From Methylophilus sp. TWE2 (GTDB taxonomy: Bacteria > Pseudomonadota > Gammaproteobacteria > Burkholderiales > Methylophilaceae): a DNA stretch of 64,000 nucleotides. The stretch is from assembly GCF_001183865.1 (NCBI RefSeq), contig NZ_CP012020.1:2289839-2353838 (forward strand), read 5' to 3'. Numbering within the stretch: position 1 is the stretch's first letter; every line of letters begins with the position of its first letter. The notes beneath the pieces are model-generated. The model made no database searches. It worked only from the letters and a program-made list of their open reading frames with translations, and had not been told where the DNA came from. Shown here piece after piece: positions 26,201 to 35,500 of the stretch. The position numbers and the translations under genes were made by a program.

Positions 26201-26312
26201 TATTGCCCTGGCCGCCATAGATCTGGCTAATTACCACCTCGGCATAGACAGGGATACTTAAGGAGGACAGACCCAACCAGGCCAGTGCCCAATGCATTTT
26301 TTTAAATTTCAT
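23235..26312 (-). CDS. exeM: ExeM/NucH-type extracellular endonuclease with lamin-tail domain and RTX-type C-terminus
   Basis: 1,025 residues. Signal peptide ending VYAEVV; N-terminal lamin-tail domain (about 25-170: VVISQIYGGQGN, DYVELFNNGS, DINGWSVQY); a beta domain; an OB-like nuclease-associated region (about 325-560: GQTVTTEGVVTAVFPGLNGFY); an endonuclease/exonuclease/phosphatase domain (about 575-905) with SFNVLNYF, VVGLMEIQN, VIGDLNAYG and SSDHDPVIVG; and a C-terminal RTX block (TAGDDVLTGSLGAD). ExeM-type nucleases degrade extracellular DNA. First gene of a four-gene operon with a nucleotidase. It has both a Sec signal and a type-I-secretion-like end, unusual together. An operator-like palindrome lies about 90 bases upstream. 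Confidence 0.9.
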   Translation of the reverse strand: MKFKKMHWALAWLGLSSLSIPVYAEVVISQIYGGQGNIYNQDYVELFNNGSVAVDINGWSVQYASATGNGNFSANGVTTLSGLLQPGQYYLVGLRSAANGSALPTPDTSNNGTDMSGTNGKVVLVKSSIGLTCNGGSNVCSSSQLAQIADLVGYGTANFAEGSAAPASSSSTALLRKNNGCQDTNQNGSDFVTGAPAPRNSSSAVNVCGGGNTGGGTGNQPIVTSCPAITLQVGEVGAGQVQASDVDSVVNAATLASNAPSGVSLANFAAASSDGQSASATFQLDGSLPAGQYTADIQFANDEAQTATCTVNITIKNSNITRIYEIQGSELGTASVSPLNGQTVTTEGVVTAVFPGLNGFYLQDATGDGNPQTSDGVFVYLGSGVNPTVSKGQKIRLTANVTEFNTITELVNVSGLQVIGSGNILPTDITLPEVTEGDLEAYEGMLVRITTPMTASQNYFQGRYGQVTLSAEGRMIKPSNIYPANSTAAAQLADENARRRLVLDDGSSAQNPNPIPFIGEDNTLRAGDVVENLTGVIDHGLITASGTGPRDYKLHPTEPVQFSRVNVRTASPASVAGNLKIASFNVLNYFTTFTNGATASGQTGQGCRLGNSVSASNCRGANNLTEFNRQRDKIIRALTAMNADVVGLMEIQNNGLTAAQNLVDGLNAVLGANTYAVIADPVTGTGTDAIKVAMIYKPAKLTPTAAALSDNDSINNRPTLAQTFRAANGEKFSVLVNHFKSKSCSDVAGANQDQGDGQGCYNSQRLAQASRLLQFINTVQAQSGDSDVMVIGDLNAYGKEDPILSLEAGGLQDQIARFNGESDYSYVFDGESGYLDHALASSSMAAQLTGTTHWHINADEPFVIDYNTEFKPQDLYTDSPYRSSDHDPVIVGVQLVKTVNGSAQRDTLIGTAGDDVLTGSLGADTLTGLAGRDTFVYQSMRDATDTITDFTPGEDQLDIGALLQSIGYTGGQPFADGVARWVSVAGGTQLQIDTDGIAGAATAKALVTLKGLAMNQLDAQRDVRW

Positions 26313-26401
26313 TCAGGACTCCGCAGCTTTTCGCTCGATTAAAATCCTGAATACTTTAACAACTTGAATTGCCGCCAATATTAAGTTTGGCACCGGCTAA
26401 C

Positions 26402-26417
26402 TAGTCAGGTTGGACTA
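26402..26417. promoter_or_regulatory. 16-bp operator-like palindrome upstream of the exeM operon
   Basis: TAGTCA-GGTT-GGACTA fits the TAGTCC-N4-GGACTA pattern with one mismatch in the left arm. It is 90 bases upstream of the nuclease start. Confidence 0.6.
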
Positions 26418-26455
26418 TGAAAACACGACCAAATAAAACACTTCTTGCATACGAG

Positions 26456-26465
26456 TAGTCTAGTC
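26456..26465. promoter_or_regulatory. Tandem TAGTC pair upstream of exeM
   Basis: TAGTCTAGTC, two directly repeated five-base half-sites, 54 bases from the GGACTA palindrome and between it and the terminator of the exoprotein gene. A weaker candidate accessory site. Confidence 0.35.
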
Positions 26466-26537
26466 TGTGTAGGAATGCGTTCGCCTGCCTTCACCAGACA
26501 ACGCTTGTATTGGATAGCACAACAAAACACCAGCGTC

Positions 26538-26566
26538 ACAAAAAAATACCCGCCAAAGGCGGGCAT
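26538..26566 (-). terminator. Rho-independent terminator of the two-partner secretion operon
   Basis: Minus-strand stem CCCGCC / GGCGGG with a three-base TTT loop, followed after GTA by a T-run, 22 bases after the exoprotein stop codon. Confidence 0.9.
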
Positions 26567-26587
26567 ATAGACTGCATGAATTAATGA

Positions 26588-29500
26588 TTAATCTTCTAAA
26601 CGGATCGTTTTGACAGTCACGATAGGTGGCAGCTCTTTAGGTGCTACATTCTGGTTGTTCATCTGATTGGCGATATTTTCAGTCAACGCATTGCTGGCTC
26701 CCGCTGAAGTATTGGTTGCACTTAAAGCTGCACCAGCCAAGCCCCCGGTATCAGAAACTGGCACCCCTGCGGAGCTGCCTGCAGCACTGATATTGGTGGC
26801 ATTGTTAATCACCTGTGCACCGACAAACAAATCTGCGCCAGAGGAAACACCCGCTTCACCTGCATCGAGTACACCATTCGGAGCAGCCAAAAACACGACA
26901 CCAGCCTTCACTTCTTTTTGGTTGCCTATTGGACCATCCGGATCATAAGTTGAGGTGCTGATACCACTACCGGCAGCAACGCCTTTGAGCTCGACAATCC
27001 GATTACCAAAATCATCCAACTTACCCAAACGCTCAGGTACGGCCAGCGCAGTCTTGGAGCCACGTCCTGCATCAATATCACCATTATTGACCCAAGCACT
27101 TAAATCACTGCCCTTACCCCTGACGCCAAGCAAGTTTCCATCGGCATCCTGATCGCTGCCACCGCCCTTAACACCAAATAACGTGGAGACTTTGGACTGA
27201 TTGATTTCGAAGCCTTTATCCGCATAGACCCTTAATGCACCGCCTTTTTCGGTCACAATACCGATTTCTTTACCAGCATCAGCGCCAGCAGCAGCCGGGA
27301 CACCAGCATTAATCAGCCCACCAGGTGTGAGCAGATTGATGTCAGCAAAACGCAAGGTTTTAACCTGGCTCTGATACATCAACATATCGCCCTCATATAT
27401 ACGCGTTTTCGGGAACATGGCTGCAATCAGTTCTTCACCACGGTTAGCTTTACCTGTCTGCACATAATCGACAATCGCATTGGTCATTTCTATACCATAC
27501 AGTGCATAAGCAAGTGGCTTCTGCTCATCCACAGCGAGCGCCAAAAATAAAGCCATCGCTTGCTCTTTGCTAAGGGATGAGCCAGTTTTGTTTTGCATAT
27601 AGCCTTGAACACTGTCAGCTACCACAGTGCGGTATGCACTTAATTTTTCCGCGTCTCCAGCAATGGATTGAGGACCAACACCATTGGGGTTAATATAAGT
27701 GTTCACAAACTCGCTGACTGAAGCTCCATCTTTGCCCAAACCGGCCAGCATGGTGATATTGGCACCATTTTCAGGCAAGTTAGCGTTGACAGTATTAGCG
27801 ACAGACAATACCCCGTTGGTTTTGCCTAAATTAATATTACGTGAAGCCTCTATCAACAAATCGCCAGGCCCATTTACCACGAACTCAGCATCCGGATTTG
27901 GCAGGTCCATCACAAAGTCATTGCCCGCTTTGACAATAGAGATATCGCCCTGATTATTATGTTGTATTGAAGCGTGCATGGTCACATCCTTACCGGCGCT
28001 AATATAAACAGGCATGGATGACTTCAAACCATAAACATTGGCACTATCGCTTGAGGACGGTGCGCCTTTAAAAGAGACGCTACCTTCTTTTGCAATAATC
28101 ACAGATTGATTGTTGTTGTTTTTATGTACAGGTACCGCAGAGTTACCTGTTTTAAAGCTTGCAAGCTGCTGATTTAATGCACTCAGTCTTACATCCCCAA
28201 CAAAAGGGTTATCAATGGTGAACTGACTGAGCACATCGGCATCGGAAATGATGACCGTACCAGTTGGCGACTGACTCCCAGTAGAATTTGAGTTAACCGC
28301 TGTTATATTGTTTGAGGCCATCAGTTGCAACTGACCATCGCTTGCTGGGGACAAAATCATTTTATAGCTAGTAATGTCCCCATTAAACGCTGTTACACTG
28401 ACTTTTCCGGGATGAATAGCTCCATAGTCGTGCTGTTTGAGCGTTGTAGTTGCTGTACTTAGGCCAGTAGAAGAAATATTATCTCTATGCTGTAAACCAA
28501 TTTGTACATTTCCAACCAACCCTGACACATCAAAGCTTGAGTCACTGGAGTAAGTATTGAAGTAATTATGATTATCGGCAACGAGTGAATTTGTTGAGCC
28601 CTGAGCCCATAAAGTCGGATTAAACACCGTATCTACTTTAACATCACCAATCGCACTGACTTTAGCGCTTGCATCTTGCAAGGCAATTAGTAAACCTTGT
28701 GAGTTTGCAGAGCCTGATTTGCCTATATTGCCATTGGCGCCGATATTCAGTTCACCTCGCCCGACATAATAGACTCCGTTGGTAATGTTTCCGCCTGCGT
28801 TCACAGTCACATCGCCGCCGCCATTGATAACGCTATTGTTGGTGTGTTTCTCGCCTTTATTATCAAACTGTGCATTAGTCGCGGAAGAAGCTGACACATT
28901 GGTAATATTACCGCCCGCACTCACTTTGACATCGCCACCCCCTAGTGCAGCAACGCCTTGCTGGAATAAATCAGGGCGCACCCACCAGCTAGTATCTGTT
29001 TCGCTAGATTCATTACCTGCTTGACGTAACAACCACTGATTGACACTTTGCGTGGTGGCAGTGCCAGAAATATTGCCTTGTGCGATGATATTGATATCTC
29101 CGCCATTATTCACATAACTGGCAGCAGTAGCCGCGGATGGCTTGCTAAAACCCACCGCATCGGGCGATGCTTTACCAGCGGTATAAATTACCCCAGTACC
29201 TAGCGTAATATCATTACCAGCGGCAACTGTAATATCCCCTTCGCCAGTTCTGATAATCTTGCCATTCGACAATGTTAAATTTCCAGTGTCTTGAACCGTT
29301 TTATTGACATTCGCCGAACTGTAGTCAGCACCGGCAATCAAGCTGATATCAAAAGTTTGGGCATTACTCTCCAACAAGCCTGCTGCGGTCGGGGTGCTAA
29401 ATCCATCACTGATAGTACCCACTCTTAAGTCACCACTTGAACGCAGTGAAAGGACACCTCCTCGACCAGCAATTAGCGTATTTACACCAGATCCAAATGC

Positions 29501-32500
29501 ACGCAAGTTATGATCTGCGCTTGAAGTCATATTAGTCGTGGTGTTTCCCGAGGTGCTTCGCACTTCAATGTAAGGTAATATCAGGGCAGCCACACCATCC
29601 TGGGTATTCGCATAACTGCCCGCAGTTTGATTGGCATTGTAAAAATTGTTGGTATCAGTCACAAGACCTGCGATCGTGCTTGCAAATGTAGTTGCCGTAT
29701 AGGTCCGTACACCCTCCACTCGCACCTCACTAGCACCCTTGATAGCACTCGTCGTATTAAATGCAACGTTTACTGTATTTGCTGTTCCCGTCGTGCCACG
29801 GCGTCCTCGTAGGGTCACGGAGCCATCCGCACCATCTACGCCTGCATTATTGTTAGCCTTTTTATCATAGCCACTCACGTCAATGAGTGCGCCTGCTTCT
29901 GCAAAGACTGCATTCGTTGTGCTCAGGCTGTTGGAGGAGAGCAAAACGTCGCCGCCAGAACCTGTTTGTAAGTCACCGTTAGATTGATTCGCTTGTGTGC
30001 CTTTGGCGGTGATTCTGGCGGTATTTTTAAGGGTGACGGTACCACTGGCGTACATGGCAACATCGCCGCCTTTATCGCCATCCGCGTTCACCGTACCAGC
30101 GACCTGGATATTGCCATTGTCAACCCCCAGGGTAAACTGCTTGGCTGTCACTGTATCGGTTGACTGAATATCCACATTGCCGCTTCTGACGCGTAAATCG
30201 CGTGCCTCATTAAATTGGCCCGTCTCTAGCGCCTGGTTAACCTCACTAAAGTTGCCCAACTGATCGACATCCAGATTAAACTGCCCCCGTTTTTGCTTGC
30301 CTGCTGCGCTGGCTTTTAGCGTACCATCGGCCACTGTAAACTGTCCGCGCTTGGCATCCACATTCAAAGTGCCTGCATCACCAGACTGCTCACCGCCGGA
30401 AATATCAATCAAGGCCTTGTCCGCCACCACCACGTTGCCGGTATTCGAGATGAGTGACACACTCCCTGCATCTGTCGTTTTGCTGTGCGTTTGATCAAAC
30501 TTGACGGTAGTCGCTTTTGTAATCACTTGTCCATTAGCCGCTACTGTTAAGTCAGCATTAGTTGAAGTGGCTTTAAATTGCCCGGCCAGCATTTCTACCC
30601 GATTGGCAATGGTGGTTGCATGTGAGGACAAATTAACATTGGCACCTAGACCTGTAGTCGCTACAGCGGCATTGCCGTTACTAAGCAGATTTAAAGTGCC
30701 AGTGGTACTCAGGTCATATTTTGCGCCAGTGTCTGCGGTCACCACAGCAGAGCGTAAATTGGTTTCTGCCGCACTAATATTCACTTTACCAGTATCGGCA
30801 AACTTGATTTGCTGATCAGCATTGACATTCACCTGTTCAAATCCGGCAATATTCAATTGATTGCCTGTACCAAACACAGTGTTTTCCGTATTCATAGTCA
30901 GCTGAGAGGTGCCTACATCCTGAGGAGCCACAAAACTATTCCCCAGCGTATTAGTCAAGCTAAGCGTTTTGGCATTGATGACCACATTTCCATCGCCATG
31001 ATGCGCCATACCACTGGAATTTAACCTTAGATTTAAATCCTGGGAACCAAAATTCAGAGCACCATAGATATCAATTTGTTTGTAACTATTTAGCGTGACT
31101 GCAGATAACTGACCATAACTTTGCAAAGTGGCCGCATCAATTTTAGTGGCAGCATTAGGGTTACTGTCACCAAGTGCAAATTGCTGCGAGCCCAGCGTTA
31201 AACTACCGCCATTGGCAATACTCACTTCACCAGACTTGTCGAAGCGTTTTGTCGCGTCTAGTACTGCAGAGCGAGTCACCTCTACCCTTGCGCCTTGTTC
31301 AACTTCAAGCTCGCCTCCGCTCGCACTTGCACCTGTACGGGTGAGACTCAAATCGTTGTTGGAAGACACTGCCAGCAAAGCACCATCCCCCGTCGTAGTT
31401 AATGTCACGCTTCCAGGCTGAGTTGCAGCAGGACCTGTTTTAATGACTGCACCAGCTTTAACACTAAGCTTGTCTTTTGCACTGACAATCAACTCTGCAC
31501 TTTCTACGACATGGTTTGCGTCATTCGCAAAAGTCACTTCAGATGCTTGCGTAGTAATGGTCTGTGTATTTCCTGAAACGGTACGTGTCCCGCCCAATAA
31601 TACGCTGTCTGCCTGAATATTAGATAACTGACTGGCACTGAGCTGCAATACACCGTCTTGTATTGCACCCACATTTGATACCACCTGAATTTTATTGGAT
31701 GAAATATCAACCAGTCCGCCTTTGCTACCCGCCGACTTTTGCGCCACAATCTGACCGTCCAGATTCAGTTGCGATGTTGCACTTATAGACAGCTGTCCAG
31801 CATCCGCAGACAATTGGGGAGTCACCATTGCATCTTGTCTGGATTTATTGATAAAGAATTGGTTACCTAACGTGACCAGATACTCTGCAGGCCCCTTATA
31901 GTCTTTAGTACCCACATTGTTATAAAAGACCTGCCCACTCAGCACATTAAAACTGACAAACTGGCCGCGACTCGTTCCGTCAACGCGGGTGAAATAACCC
32001 GACATATTGGTCGAGCCATCTAACTGGGCCAGCGACGTATTAATAGGCATAATTTCATTACTGACCTTTACCAGATAGGCGCCGGGAACCAAGGCATACC
32101 GCGCTGGCAACAGGGTATACGTCCCGGCCGCCAGTCCGTTTCCACCGTTCAGGTAAATGGACTGCCCAACATTCAGATCTGAAGGTTGAGCGCTGCCATA
32201 CATCAAATAATCATAGGGGGCATATTGCTGGCCGAGCTTAGGCAAGACAGCATAGTAACCCTGCTTGGACAAAACATTCTCCGAGCCACCAATACCAGGC
32301 AACCACTCATAAGAGAGGGTATCTCCCCCGCCTGAAATATCTACCTTGGCACCGCCCTGCATATCAATATTGCTGGCATTCAGCGTAATTTTCTTTTCAT
32401 TCAGCTTACTTTTCCCAATCGCGTCTTCATTCCCCTCTTGCTCAACCATGTTATTCCCCCCTAACACCGTCGTGAGGTAGGGAATCACACTACCCTCTGC

Positions 32501-35500
32501 AGAAACAGAGGTTAAGCTGTTTTTAGCTAAGACTAGGCTTTGTTTCGCATTTAAATTGATTTCACCCAAAGGGGCGCGCAAATTACCCGCTTGTATAATT
32601 TGATCGGCATTGATATTCAATTTGCCCTGTGCAGACATTGGCACATCTGGCTTAGTCCCCTGCGAATTTGTTATTACGACAAGGCTCTGGTCACCCTTGG
32701 CATTAATATTAAAGGTGGCCGCACTGACTGGATAAATCTGCGCCGCATCCATCGCCAGCTTGTCAGCGACGGTCAGTGAACCAATACTCTGCAAGCCATT
32801 CGCTACACCACGACCGCGAATATCTGTACGGCTGTTCAACTTGACAGATGACACCTGATCCAGTGCCACATTTCCAATCAAGTCAATGAAATTAGCATCA
32901 ACGACCATCTCACCTGCCCCTTGTGCTGGTGTCGTCAATTGCTGACTGCCCGTATTTTTCAAGCTAACCGCTGACGCCTGTATGCGCGCAGCGCCAGCAA
33001 TAGCAGTCGCATCGAGCGTCACACTTGCAGGCGCTGCCAACACACTGCCTGCTTCAAGCACAATCTTGCTGTCTGGTTTATTTTCGACGTTTTTCACATG
33101 TAATTGCACATGATCAAAGCCCCCTTCCGCGATTTGTGCTTGCGAAACCTGGCCCTTACCCACTGCATTGGTCAATGGCATATCAGGATCGTTAGTCTGA
33201 ATGAGATTACCAACACTGCTCCCAGGCTGATTTAAATCAGCCATGACCTGTTTAGCTTGTGTCACAGTCAGCAAGCGCTTACCGTTGGGTAAAAATAGTG
33301 GGTTATTGTCATCCTTTTCAACTGCAGACCAAGTATCTCCACCAAGGACTACTTTCAAGGTCCCCGCCTCGCCCTGACCAGCACTTTTGCCAATTAAGGT
33401 GCCATCAAGCGCCATGCCGTCACGCGCCTCGATTTCAATGGTTCCTGCTTTACCATCCACTTGTTGACGCACAAAATTGTTCGAAGTGGGCAAGTCAACC
33501 AGGCCTGATGCAGCAGACACGTCAAGCTGACTTCCTTCTTTAAGGACGACCACACCGTTACCAGACTTGACTGTAATATGGCCCGCATCCAACACCTTGG
33601 CATTTCTTAGCGTACCATCAACTGTTGGGGGACTAATATATTGGCCTCTGGCCGAAAGCACTGACTTCTCTCCTACAAATAGACTCAAGGTCGGATCAAA
33701 CTGCCTGTTAGGGGCAATCGGATCCATTCCTTCCGGTCTTTGAATCGTCAAAGTGATATCAGCCGCCGGCGCGGTGATGTCCCCCAAAATGGTCATCTGC
33801 CCATTGGAAGTTAAACTCACACTTCCCTTGGCGTCAGTCTTGCTATTGGGCGCCTGTGTCACAATGGTTGCACCTTCGTGTAGCGTAAGGTCATCCCCTG
33901 CTTGCATGCTTAATGATACCGGGCTTCGGCCAATCGCAGGGGGCGTGGTCAATGTCGCAACCTGGTTGATTCTGTTACCGCTGCTGGTTGTCTGCGCACT
34001 TCCGTCAAGAACCAGAGCCCGTTGTTGTGGCTGTATAAGGGTCGTTACGCCCTCCTGGCCAATCACCATGTCACCATCCTGGCGACTCTCATTACTTAAG
34101 GTGTAATGCGAAAAACCACCTCGCCCAAAAAAGCCTTCATCCAGCCATAAAGTATCCGCTTTTTCAGGGTTAACGCCGCCAATCTGAATATCCTTAACCG
34201 GGCTAGTACCGGCATCTCCTTGTAAATTAATCGTCAGCTTGCCACCTTGACTGGTTTTACCTGAGTCATAAATGCCATAGGCCGAAAAAGCATCATTATC
34301 AAGCTTGGCTTGTGCGAGGGTCACGTTAATATCGCCACCATGTCCGGTTTCAGTGGTTTTGTCTTGCTTGATCCACGCGCCGGCATTAGCTTCCATTCGC
34401 GCTCCCTCTTGCATGACAAGCCCGTCCGTGACCGTAATATTCCCTGCATCCTTAACGACCAAGCCAGTCATGGCACCAGCAATGCCAGGTTTGTCATTGG
34501 TTAACAAGCCGGAAGTGCTGATATTGACTCCTTTAGCTAAAACCACATTCGTTCGCTCGCTTGCGCCCAAAATGACATTACCACCTGCCGCCGTGATATT
34601 GGAGTTAATATTTAAACCGCCATTGGCATCCAGTTGAATACTGCCATTAGGATTGGTTTGTAGTTGCGTGTTGACATTGATTTTGCCATTGGCATTTACT
34701 ACTAACCGGTTAACCCCTTGACGCAATACCTTGGTATCAATTTCTGCAACTGCCTTTTGCTGATCGCTTAGTTCACTATTGGCATTAAAAGCATTGTTCA
34801 GCGGATCACTCAGTTGATTGACAAAGTTCAGGTTGCTGTTACTGGTTAAGTTAATATTAAGCGCACCTCCTTGGGGTGTTGGACTATTCGCGTTATCTCC
34901 ACGTTGATATGTACCGACTGTTGTGTTGGCAACCACGTCACCTTGTAATGCCAGTTGACTGGACTGGACTGTAAAAGTCCCGGCATTCCCACCTTTTACA
35001 TAGCCCGCTTGATATGAACCATCTGGTGAGGAAGAAAGATCCCAAGTGCGCGTCACGCCCCAGCGGGGGTCTTTGATGGTCAGTTTTGAACCCGTCGATT
35101 CGTAAGCAACCCCTGCTTGTGCATCAGAAGCATCTACCCAGTTGCCATTAAACAACAGCTTACTTTCTTTAATATCTCCAGCCGCATAGTTGGTCTTGCC
35201 CCCGGAGGTATTTACCACCGAGCCCGCTTTTGTCACCACGCTATCGGCTGTGAATTTGACACTGCCGCCGTTGGTCATCGCTTCAGCAATGGTTTCTTTT
35301 TGCGCTAGTTTGGCCTGTTCAATCACCGCCTGACTGATGATAGGTGTCCCCTCTCTGGAATCCAGATAAAGGAACTCACCAAACAATGGACCACCCCGCA
35401 ACACAGGGGAGTCTTTCAACTGCTCAGAGTAAAGCTGTATGATAAGCTGATTGCGTGACATGGGTGCATTGGCATCCACGCCAGAGACGTCAATCAATGC

